Of a stretch of 64,000 nt of DNA, positions 1-12,000 are shown piece by piece. The notes below the pieces were generated by a model that ran no database searches, had not been told where the DNA came from, and saw only the letters and a list, made by a program, of their open reading frames with translations. Every line of letters begins with the position of its first letter. The stretch's first letter is position 1. This DNA is from Opisthorchis felineus (lineage: Eukaryota; Platyhelminthes; Trematoda; Opisthorchiida; Opisthorchiidae), in NCBI GenBank assembly GCA_004794785.1, contig SJOL01004667.1, positions 221,205-285,204 of the forward strand. Direction: 5' to 3'. The translations under genes and the position numbers were made by a program.

Positions 1-2922
1 TTTTCTTTGCTCCCGACTGTCACGTGTCTACCCAATTCCATTCAGTCTGTGTTAGTCTTGTACACACTTAAATTCACCCGATTAGATTTCGTTACCATGA
101 GAAAATACCGACACCTCTTGTCATCGCTGTAAATTTGGTTACATGAACAAACAAACCATTGAAAACAACATCTCCAGATGGTTTGCATGACACGAAAGGT
201 GGAAAACGATTTCCTTGCTTTTATAGAAAGAAAATTTCGGAAGGAACCAAAGGAACATAACCACACGAAGCTGAACATACTAAAGAAAAGGAAGTTGGTT
301 ATGTGGTGAGGAAACACAACAGAAACGACAATGAGCACAACGTAGTAAAAACTGTCTCTCTGGCAGGACATGTACAACACGCATGGTACGAGTCGGCGAC
401 GAAATTCTCTGTACTTACTAGTCGCGGAAGGCCTCGTGAACAGCCGCTGAGAGAAGATAGGCGCGGTAAAACGTAGCATTCAAGCCTAGACGGAGTTTTA
501 TGGATACAAAAGTGGAACAACGACAGAGACCCACATGCACACCCTCATACAAAAATAGGATACATAGCAAAATGTTAAACTGTTCTTTTGACGGGACATA
601 CTACTCATAAGGGTATTGGAAACCTCGACAGCCCACGACCGGTTTCACCCTACTTGGGGCTCATCGGGTAGCCGCAGTTGCGTCTGCATCTTGTTCTAAC
701 TGAATCAAAATTGTGCACAATTCGCCAACTAAACTAATTTGGCTTTAACGGAACACAGAAATGGAGGCAGCTGAAACTCTCGTTTGTAACGTTTTTCATA
801 ATAAACCTTGTGTCCGACACTGATAAAAAAACGAGAAAACTATACGATGGCATATGATAGCTAATCACACAGAGCTTGTACCAGTCAGACTGACAGCGCG
901 ACGTGCCCACACAGCAGTTCCAAGCCACCTGTCCCGAGCATACCTTTCAGCCATTTTCGCGCTCGAAATCGCGAATCTAGCACTCCATTTCAGTAACATC
1001 TGTTCGCATTTTTGCTGGGGAATCAGTAAGATTCATGGTTCATGACTAAAGTCCAAAGTGACACGAACCAAGCCAGTCGGTTTTCCCTATGAGACTGAAA
1101 GTCATCCCACCCTTGATTGAGTCACTGGCCTGCAACCTGTGAAAAGGAAATCTTATTTGGCAGGATCAGACCAGTCCTCATTAGGAATTTTCGTATTTAT
1201 TACGCCATTGAACGCCCAGCCCATAGAACTCACTGACGATCACCATTTTCCGTCTGTCATACTGAAACGCAAGGTATGAACATGAGTACATCAGCTAAAC
1301 TTTGCACAGATCGCAAATACGCACACTATGAGAACACCGTAGTTTTTTTGATCCCACTATGTTCAATATTCAACTAAAGCCCTATAGGCTATTGTCTTTG
1401 GTGTGATAATGCCATTTGTCTTCACTTAGTTGGTTTCTACCTTGAGATGGCAGTGTCAGACAACAAAATTAGTCAGCTACAACACTGCTTGCCTGTCAAT
1501 TCAAATCGATGGTAAGCTTTTGGTTCCCGGAGGTGTCTGGCCGTAACAATTCAAATGTGGATCGACATGAGGATTCGTACCAATATAGGGGAATTGTACC
1601 CTACTTCATTTCACCCCTAAATTGGTTCCCAAAAGCAGAATGTCAACTCAAACGACCCAAATTACACAGAAATCTGGGTTAAGTTCTCTACCATTAGCCT
1701 CCTCAAAGAAGGAACACACTGTGCGGTAGGCAACTTGGCAACACTTCATAAACGCCTTCACTGGATGATCCCATAATGGTATCGCTTTAAACAATAAACA
1801 AATACTTTCGCATCCTCAATTCACCACACCGTGCAAAAAAGCCAAGTAACCGCCGTTGGATTGTTCAACGCTGCAAATAGCACTTGTCGGATTCAAGAAC
1901 AAAATGGAAACCTCGCAAAAGAGCGGTTAAACGTAATACTCATCATGCTTCATGTCTTTGATCGACTTACTCAGCAATTCGGTCCTTCAATAAGGATTTG
2001 TAGCGAAAATCTGGTGAAGTAATTGTCCCCCCCCCCTACTGATATTCAACAGGTCAGTGAATACCTCGACTCAACTCAAGACAACACCATCTATAAGTTT
2101 GCAAACAGGTGTATTGTTGCAATTAGACACAATCTAGTGTTCAGGTTAAAAAAATAGGTTTGATTGATGCTCGGTGATTACGCTTACCTGATGAGCCCCA
2201 AGAAGGTTGAAACCAGTAGTGGGATGCCGGAGAGTTTTCACCATCCTCATAAGTAGTGTTATATTACGGATTGGCCTCTCCAGGTAATTGACGACTTGCA
2301 CAAGATAATGTCAGAGGGCATCTTGGATACCACGGCTACCAGGCTTATGCCACGATGATTCCGGCATGATATTCTTGATAGGTGTAAATAGTATTTCAAC
2401 CGCAACGGATATTTCGCCAGCGGTTACAGACAACCGATGGGCAATCGGAGTGTGCGGTGTTAAGGACCAATCTTTTCCAACCCGAGAGGGCAACATCGCT
2501 GCTTTCGAAGGTATGGAAACGCTGGTCATCTGGATGAAAAACCTTACTGCCTTCACACTCCTATCACACAGGACAGTACGACTTTATCCACAGACTGCCT
2601 GATATTACTACTATTCATAGCACGGGGACTACTTTATCTCTGTCTGACGACTCCCATTTGGCCCTCCTCTCACGGTTAAACCTTGTGGACCGGATTTCAG
2701 ATGCGTCTGGAGTTGTATGCATTCAAATGTCCTTCAGTTCAGTGACTGATCAATTTTAATGTTAATGCTATCATAAACCTGTAGTGTAAATGACTGCTGC
2801 TCCAGTTGGATTACTCTCTTACCTCTCAAAGGCGCCGACTATATGTTAGTCGAGGAAGATTGACCACTGGAGACTACGCTTGGTGTTTCGAATCCCCCGG
2901 TGAGATTATATACCTACGATTT
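1..2922. other. No supported gene; 3' flank of the CAMTA gene
   Basis: Only short open frames are present in this stretch, with no recognisable family, no convincing splice pair and no long open run. It holds one dispersed repeat (588-830, listed separately) and a short poly-C run near 2029-2037. On the minus strand an ATTAAA-type poly(A) signal variant lies at 2755-2760, about 165 nt beyond the proposed CAMTA stop codon. It could be the 3' end signal, but this is weak evidence. Confidence 0.4.
588..830 (+). repeat. Dispersed repeat, copy 1 (hairpin-associated family)
   Basis: The segment beginning near 'actcataagg' with the core 'gacagcccacgac' followed by 'ctcatcgggtag' recurs at 17158-17290 and 22950-23035 with moderate divergence. 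The downstream part here (an 'aatttggctttaacgg' block) also matches the left arm of the long inverted repeat at 17299-17596. No coding capacity is apparent. This is a non-autonomous repeat of unknown class. Confidence 0.6.
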
Positions 2923-3052
2923 TCACCAGAGGGCTTTACACTGCGAGTTGGATGCTTTAATTGCATGTTGTTCAAGAAGTTCATCAAAATAGAGTATATC
3001 ACTCCATTCAATCCAAACTGCTCCTACCGAATCGGCTTTGTTTATGTGCCAT
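2923..3052 (-). CDS. CAMTA: CAMTA exon 23: putative terminal exon
   Basis: A 130-nt candidate terminal exon, acceptor gcttacctttag. It reads open for 42 codons in the phase left by exon 22 and then stops. The encoded tail ([16 protein letters not shown] near its middle) resembles no conserved C-terminus that I know. An alternative last exon further left cannot be excluded. Confidence 0.45.
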
Positions 3053-6000
3053 CTAAAGGTAAGCGGAAACGTGCAATCGCGACGTGAAAACCCACAAATT
3101 GTGAGTACTAATACGGATACAAAGATGTTGGAATAGAATGCAAGAGTTAGTGTGCACAATTGCAGACCGAATGGATTTCATCATCCCCGAGAACCGCCTA
3201 CCTGTCTGGTATTACCAGCCGGACTACCATCGTGATGAAATCAGAAAAGCAAACAGCCCCAACTAACAACATTCAAAAACGAGAATAGAAACTCCTAATC
3301 ATTGACTGGTAGCTGACACAAGGTGGAGCAAACTGGTCTACGTAACAATTCAAAGAGGAACCAATGTTTCACTTGGTTTGGTGTTAAACATATACTTACC
3401 TAGCTCCAACGTCCGTGGGCACCTGCGCTTTGGATCTACGCTGGCATAGGTTGCTGTAAATGAAAAACAGAGAGAGGGAATGCAAATGAAGTGAACTAAA
3501 ACATGGACATGGTGTTAAGAGACTAACTTGGATGCGAACACCTTCAAAACCGACGGAGAATGTCCGTAACTACCTAGGTTAACAACAAATGTGCGGGTGA
3601 ATGAAAATAAGCTAGCCAATACCATTATTGCAACGGAATAAATAACTGGGCATTGCGACGGAAACCAGAGAAACATTAGAAAGGAAGGAAGCACTTCTAG
3701 CGACAGAGTGAACCAAACATGGATCAAAGGAGACACTACAGTTTCATGATATACAAGCAGATAGGGACTTCTCCTGAATGAGATTAAGGCGAACTTGCAA
3801 TGCCTTGAAAGGTTGAAATTTATAATCAAACACGTGCGAGTGAATGAAACTCACCGAAGTCTGGTGTTCGTGGGCCCCACTGGAGGCTTGCCTTTTCTCA
3901 TCCGGTTAACCGGTCCACCAGATCCCTTCTTTTCCCGTATATAACGATACTGGTTCTGTATTAACAGTGTTGCTTGACACAGACGCTTGTAGTAGGCGTA
4001 CTACAGGGGAAAAAGGGTAACACAGGTAACGTTTGACTGCGTCTGCAACTTCGAAAAGGCAGTGGCATGGTTTTTTACATCCAACATTTCTTATCACAGG
4101 TTTGGGTTCGCTGATTGATGCGCCACACTCCGAAAGTGCGAGCCACCGTTGGGAACTGTCCCAGTGACAATCAATCAGCTCAATTCAAGGGTGATCTCTG
4201 TCTTCGAGTAATTTAGGCTGTCCCTTCTATCATTTTTGGCTTTTTAACCAAAGATGCTTACATGGATGTTCTTGTAGAACGGCGAAGCTCCCAGCTGCAT
4301 CATTCAGTATCGGACAGGTTGCATTACAACTTCATCCCTATTCCAACTCCAATTCTGATCTCTTTTGACGTGACATAGTGGGCCAAAAATTCGTGGGGTT
4401 GACTTTTATCGCTTCATAGATCGTTCAGTAAACCTTATTTAACTAGCATATCGCATTCTAACCAGGACTTGGAAGTTACTCCCGGGAAGCAGTATTCACA
4501 GTGAGGTCAATACCGGCTGATAGTTAAGTCTCACATGTTTCATGTGTCAGGTTCCCAGTATCCTACACAGGCTCTGAACGACGTCGACTAAGGACAGTAA
4601 AAAATTCACCCGCCCAGCACGATGAATTAGGTTGCGTAGTGTTATTAATAAAAAGCCTAACACTCCCAATAACGTCAACCCATTTATAACAAGCAGAACA
4701 GAGTTTCCCATGCATTTATGTAAGAATATCCTAACAAAACTAGTATTCACTAACTCTCCTTCGTTTGTGCTATAACTAAGACCTCGACAAAAAACCGGTA
4801 GCAGGACATATATACCTGTTTATATCGCCTGTAATAGCTCTGGATAATAATTGCAGCTTCTATCTCTTTTTTGACGTCTTCTGAAGATGAAAGAAGTGGA
4901 GTACTAGCAGTCCCTGAAACAGTAGTTAAATTGGTACTTTCATCCGAATAAGTGTTCGATCCGGAATGAAGTTGGTGACAAACAGGCCCTTCAGAAGAAG
5001 GTGTGGTTTCGACCTCAAGTTCGAGACCCACACTCTGATCATCAGCGGAAGTAAATACAAACTGTTCCCAACACTGAGCAGAAGTAGACGGCGCGTCGCT
5101 CCCGACATCTGTAGACTGCCGTTGGTTGATTTCCGCTGGTCCCGAATTAGAGCTACTAAGTTGTGACGTAGAATGTATCTCATCCGCAGGGTCATCATGT
5201 GAGATCCGTTCATTAACAGAAGACTTATTCCTTTTATATGCCCGATAACATTTCTGAATTATTTTCGCGGCTTCATACAATCGCTTCTGTTCCTGGTCGG
5301 ACAGTGTGAGGCGGCTGAAGTCGGTCTCCATGAATCTACTGGGTGCATTGAAGTGCTCAGCAATCTCAGCGGTAGACGGAGGAGGACTGCATCGATTACT
5401 CCAAACGGAAAAATCACCGGTGCCACAGTGCCGCATGCCATCACTATGTTCCTCGTATAAGTAGCCGGCGGAGCTGGGGGAAGTGGCCAACAGGGAGTTG
5501 GATGCAGTGGTTTGCGAACGACTGAAATGAAACGAACAATGATAACGAGTTACGAGTGGAGTGAGTGTCACCTAAAAGACCGGAACGAAAAGATGGCACT
5601 AGAGCTATATCAAAGTTACCATTCGCAAGATCTAGCGTGCAGGCTATCGACGTCGTCTGTGTCACAAACAAATCGCCCGCTTGTTGAAGTGCCAAGAGGA
5701 GGGTGGAAGCTCAAAAGAGCCGTCTTCACTCGGTGACTTGTCTTGGACGCACAATTCCGGAAAGTCAAACCACGATATGCAACGTATTTCGTGGAACCAA
5801 GTGGACCACCGGGTAACGATACCATGGATCCAGAAGCTTCATCACAACCAGTGCGGATTCGCTTGACTATGGCGGGTGTAGCCCTTAGTGATGTTCGTTG
5901 TGTTTGGGGTAGGCCGATTAGATCTCGGCAATGAGCTTGTGTGGGTCGACGGTGTTTAGCCAAATCACCAGGTAAGGAGGGTTGAAAACAACTAGACCTT

Positions 6001-9000
6001 GCTGAATTTTCCGCACATACGCTCATACCCAAAGCAGAATCTGAAAAATCTGGCCGCGAGGATGAAAGATCACAGGTCTCCTGTCTGTGTAAGTTGACAA
6101 TGCGACTTGGCATAGCCTACAAGGGGAAAGAGGTAGTTGTGCATTTTATGGAGTCAGATTTGCAGGCTAATAATATGAAGAAAGTACAAAAAAATGCACG
6201 TGGTTTAAGATCACTCCAACTTACTTCAATAATCCGATCCGCCAAGTAGACCATTTGCTGTGAACCATCGTCTTCGACTAAATTGGTAACACTAGTATAA
6301 AGCGGCGCGATGCTAAAAGATCGAGTCCTATGATGATGAAAACAGGATTCCAACCGATCTACAACAGGCTCCGTTTGACAGTGTGTCGAGTAGACGCCGG
6401 AAACATCACGATCATCCAAAGATATTTGACGGTGCGGGTGGTGCGAATGCGGCGGAAGTTGAGGTGAACATATCGATTTAAGCGGGCTGGGAGAATGGTA
6501 AAGCATGTAAGATCCGTCAGTATTACAGCTTCCGGTATTGTTTTCAACCTCTGAAACTCCTGTATCGATATGACACAAATCAGCCGAATGAGTCGGATTG
6601 TCGAGCGGGAATGTGGAAAAGACAGATTGAACCCCAGAGCTCGAGCAGAGTGGATATGAGGATCCGCTGACAGAATTGATTTTAGAAATATCCAGTGAAG
6701 GAACATATGAAGCGCCCCGTCTAGAAAACAATGGCAGACAAGACGACTCCTCTGATGCTAAATGTTCATGGTAAGGGTGCCCCATCGTCCGACAAGAAAT
6801 AGAAGCTGGAGGGAAAGCAGACTCCCACGATTGGGAGTACTCCAGCATTTCAGTCAGGCGTCCTTTGGGTGTGGTGTCTATGCGTTTGGTCGACGAAAAT
6901 TTGATCTCCTCCAAATAATATTCCAGACTAGATAGGCCAAGAAATCGAGCCAGCTGCCACAAAACAAATTTTAAAAAAGTTTTTTTTTAACACGGAAGGA
7001 CACAGAATAATAATTTTCGGTGAACAACTCTCTTAAATTGTGAAACTTCAAAAAGGGCAATGACTTCGGACAATCCTAACTGTACTTCCTATGGAAACTT
7101 CCAGAGCGCAGAAACCTATTCGACGTCCAATGTTAGATATCGAGGTCTGAATTCTGAATGTTGGAGAAAGCTGTAACCATTAGTGCAGTGCACATTATTG
7201 CACATCAGGAGCAGCAAAGCTAGAGTGTGAGGCTCATGCACTTTGGTTACTGGGTAAGACCGAGTAAAGTGCGGCCGAGAGAAGCATCACTGCACGTAAT
7301 GAGGTTTGAATTTCACGCAGCTGACATGGTTTAGAAAGCTATCGACCAGAGATTCGAGCCCTTGTTATGGGTTTCAGAGTATTGACCATCATTATATAGA
7401 TTACATATATATATATATATGGACTAAAAATGTTCAAGGAAGTAGCGTAATGGATAGATCGGTAGAGTGAACATAAGAATCGCATACAAAATTGTGGGTA
7501 GCAAGAACAAGAAAAGCAGGCTTCACTGAGATCGCATTGCATTTTCATACCAAGAAAGGCACCATCCATGTGATCCTTGCGTCAGAACCGTCCACAAGCA
7601 ATTGGATAAGTACTCAGAAATTCTTCCTCTTGGGTTTGAGTGACCTATTACCTCACTAACTGTCTCCTCCGACTGGTCACCGTCCACACCTGTGACCGTT
7701 TTGTTGACCAACCAAGCTCAGGCTGAGATTGATTCTCAGCAACTGTTCCATTGTTTCCTGCGTCTTTTTTCCACACAGATTTCCACCTACATGCTGCCAG
7801 CCCGTCCGTGATAATTGATGACTTGCAGTTTAGTTAGATATCCCAACCGCATTGCTTTCGCTCAGCCATAAGACCCTCTTTCCCAAACGCACGTCAGTTA
7901 TTGACGGATAAAGAGTAAAGGTGTAGATTAGTGAAAACGTCACTCAGGGGCACCTAAACTCTTTCTAATTTCGAGGTATTGCTTAATCAGAGGTTCGGGC
8001 TCAAACAAAACAACAACACCAACGGGACCCTCAAGTCGAAAAGGTAAAGTTGTCTAGCAATTATTCTAAATCCCTGAGAAAAACGTACAATGAAATAGGT
8101 TTTGCGGACAGACAGGACTGCTGAATGGATGCGGTGCCAACACTCCATGGAAATTATTGACATGCACAGAGTTGCTTGTGTTGTTCTTCGGGTTAGAAAA
8201 AACAATTTTTGGCACTCTCCTCCTGTTGCCGGAAAGGCATTTCATCACATACATCAACCTAGTTTGAGCACGTGAATCTCCACCCAACGACCTCTTGTAA
8301 CTATGTAACTATGCACCAAACCTGGCAATGGCCGAAAGCATTTACATTCGCAAACTTACGATTGCTGTCTTGAGAAAGACAGTTCCGCGGATGGGTGATC
8401 AGTACTACTAACGCTGCTATTCAACCGGTTGGACAAATAATGTGGTGTGTTTAGCCACAAGCTGTCACTTGTCATGTCTTGGTTTGGATGAGTAGTATTC
8501 GGTCCATTTCGGTTTGTCTAGTGAGCGGAATTGGAGTAACATCACAGGCGTGACTGTGGGCTACTAGCCGATGCCTGAGTGTTACGTTGTAGATGAAAAG
8601 CGTTTCTCCCTCGATTACTTTAGTTTTCGTGACGGATTCAAATTGCGAGAATTGCACATTTTTCCTTCGAAGTATTTCTTAGCTGGAGATTTCTTATTAG
8701 AAGGAAATACTGTCTTTACAATTAAAAAAGTTGAATTGTCAAAATTGTTTCATCGGGGAGTTGCTTAGATTGAAGCTTCCTATGAAGAGGAGTGAATTAC
8801 ACTTCAGGACCCATGAGGATATGAGTCGCTATGAGTCGAAAAATAATGACCACTGAGAACATCACCAATAAGAACAAGTAGAAAATGTTCGGGGTGAGAT
8901 TCAGACATACCTGCTTTGGATAGAATGAAACAGCACCGTTAGCTCGATCGAATTCTAAACAAGGTTTGTTAAGAGTTTCAGGTTCCAAAATAGCCAGAAG

Positions 9001-12000
9001 ACAGGCACACTTGATGTGCTGGTGTAGAATGGCACAGCCAAGTGGAGCTATGGAAGCACCTTCGAATATCACTGGTTTTGAAGTCAGCAAATCTATGCGG
9101 GAATAAGGTAGATAAAGAGATGACTTGTCCTCACCCGACAACATTGTGGGTCACAGAGAATGGTGTTCACAAAGTGGAACGGAATAACTTACTCTTTAAT
9201 TGTCCTGTTGAAGTCAGCATCATGGGTGACTCGATACGTGTAAGTTCGCTTGTGGACAACGGTTTATGATCTTCAAACTCGAGAACACGCCATTGCATGA
9301 GTGAGAGGAGCAATTCAGAATATCTACAATGCACATAATTGCCAGCAATTACGATCGCGCATGAAGATTCCACTCCATGGAGTCACCATATATTTCATAA
9401 GCTAAAGGGGACTTCAGATCTTATATGAATACAAATTGGAATGGTACGCGGTTAGCAAGATTGTCTTACGTAGGGTGAGGTGCGCAAAACAGCCGCATCA
9501 AAACATAAACATACCCCAGAGCTGCCACACAAAACAGTAAGGTGACTGGCGGCAAGTCATGCGAAGTGAGGCTCTGTGCGTCGCGTTTTACCATTTGAAT
9601 GGCTTCAAGCAAGTGAGGATAGTTCACCCACTGTTGATCACCTGATGTGTCGATATTCTCGGATGCATCTTGTGTGGCACCCGATGAAACGCCACCTTGA
9701 CCTACAGGTGATCGTACATCTTGTCCGTACATCCAAATGGAGCACTGTGACACAAGAAGCTGTTCAATGCGATCCGCATACAGCGACGGGTTACACGATC
9801 CATAATCCTGAAAGTGCAGCAAAGCTCCGCTGAACCCAGATGATCAACTCGTATTCATCCAATTAAAATAGAATAAAAAAATAATCGTTCAGTTGTGACA
9901 CCCTTCTGGTTAATAGCTGCCACGCCACCCTCAAGTAAAACGAGGGTTGAGATACTATCAGATTGCCCAAGCCTAGGCAGGTGCAGTCGAGATATCGAGG
10001 TTGCGTTCGAACCATGGATCGTCCGGCCATTGAGTTCGCGACTTAGCCAGTTGTGGTGTTCATATCGCTTTAGCGATAAGTTGTGGTGTACAGTGTAATT
10101 CTTGACAAAAACTGCTGTGATCCGCAGACAGCAGACATTGAAACGTCTAGTGTGTATAGCGACAAATGAAATGGTGAGCAATAAAACGAACGAAACACTG
10201 AAAACGGATGAAAACTGGTAATCTGGTAAATCATCACTGGATAGCGGAAGTACTCCGGTTCGCTCAAACATTGATCGCGTAAGAAAGAGGAAACTACCAG
10301 ACGAACAAGACGCGCGAGCATTTGTGTAGACGTGCTGTTCTAATACCAATGAACCTGTACAATACGAAGTTAAACAAATCTACTTTGTCAGGAAACTAAG
10401 ACATCCGTACAAGATTGGAATCAGTGCTGTACCTTAATATCACTAGATATGTCTTCGTCAGTTCGTCCAAACGAAAAAGTTGGAGAACTTAAGGTTTTCC
10501 TCGGAGAACTGGTATAAACAACCCCGTCAGCATCGAAGGAGTCGGATTCTAGATCTCCTCCCTGATATCCAGATGCAGCATCTCGATCGTGGTTATCCAA
10601 AACAAGAATAAACTCGTCCGAAGCGGCCAATGAGGAGCGTAATGGTGCAGTGGCAGAACTAAGGCAGTGGACGAGCTCCCACTGAGCACGAGCGACTGAA
10701 ATGGCAAGTAAATTAAATTTGTAGTTCTGATGGAAAGATTCGTTTCCAACAAAAAAAATGGAACAGAAGGATTTTTAGAGGCGAACCGTAAGTAGTGGTC
10801 CACGAAAACCAGAACACGAAACTTAGCCTGATGGACCAGACGCCTTACAACATAACAGACAACAAAACAGACGTTTATCAAGCCTGCATTCGAACTGCAC
10901 ACCAGCATCGTCATTCACCAAAACAGCCCCCACAGTAATCGTTAGGTGCGGGCTGAAGGGTGGGGGCAAGGATGTACCCTTGTTTTAAGCCTGTAGCGAT
11001 TGTGAAACCACTGTAGATCGATCTATGGGCTCGTATTTCTGCTGTCACTCTATCATGTAGGCCTTCGATAAGATTCACGGGTTCTGGAGAACAGACTGTA
11101 CTTCTCATTTAGCAGAATCGAAAGCCTTCATGAAGCCTATCGAGGAGACTTGCAGCGGCTGGGAATATTCGTGGGGCTTTGTTTGAAGCTATCGTGTAGC
11201 AGGTAGTGGATACATTGCGCTACGACTAGTACGGATGCCACATTGTTCTTCTTAGATATATGTTTCGAGACTTCAGCAGTAACGCGGTTGAGTAGGACTT
11301 GTGCCAACAGCACGTACGCGTAATTTACCAAACACTGAGGTGTCCACACCTCTAAACGCTCAATCAGACGATTCGGAATGAAAATGACAGCATGAAGTTC
11401 GCAAACTGTATGCCTACGAAAATGGGATAACGGATGTTTTATGAGCTAGGGAAGAGGTGATCAAAACCGCAACAGGGAAAGGGTGTCACAGTTGATGTGG
11501 TATGACCCAGAGGTGGTGTGCAAACATATAAAAAAGTTAACTCAACTATCAGCTGGAATATCTATCATGAAGAGCTTGTGATGCGTTTCGTTTATTTCAG
11601 AGAAGAGTCAAAATTCTGCTACCCACCCCGCGCCCCCAGAGGTGGCCCTAACCCAACCAGTAGAAAGATAAAACAAAATTTTAAGATAGAAGGTGAACCA
11701 AATTTGCTGGCATCAAAGCACCGACAAGCTCATTATAGACCAGCAAGATGTGGTAGCACAACTCTAATTCGATTCACAAAACGTGTGAAGGTTAGTGACA
11801 AAAACAACACAAGCCCAGGCTGCATGGAAAGATACTTTCTCCCATGTTTTTTTCATGTAAAATGTAGAGAGGAATCTTATAGTTCTAACGAAGATGAAAT
11901 TTCAAACACCGAACGCACTTTACAGAGAGCAAAACGGTGAATGTTAGGGTGTTACATCGGACGGTAGCACCTGGAGTGCACCGACAGCGTTTCAGTGTTG

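Noticed and set aside
42..479. 145-codon minus-strand open frame at the left edge
   Set aside because: Biased toward Phe/Ser/Cys, as expected of non-coding sequence; no motif and no splice context.
7395..7422. TA tract as promoter element
   Set aside because: A plain (TA)n microsatellite inside a CAMTA intron with no nearby first exon.
8911..9323. Reading these exons as the IPT/TIG domain
   Set aside because: A loose fit was considered first, but the match to ankyrin signatures ([23 protein letters not shown]) and the order relative to [10 protein letters not shown] is far better.
11518..11940. 140-codon plus-strand open frame
   Set aside because: No recognised motif, and it overlaps the proposed IPT exon on the other strand.
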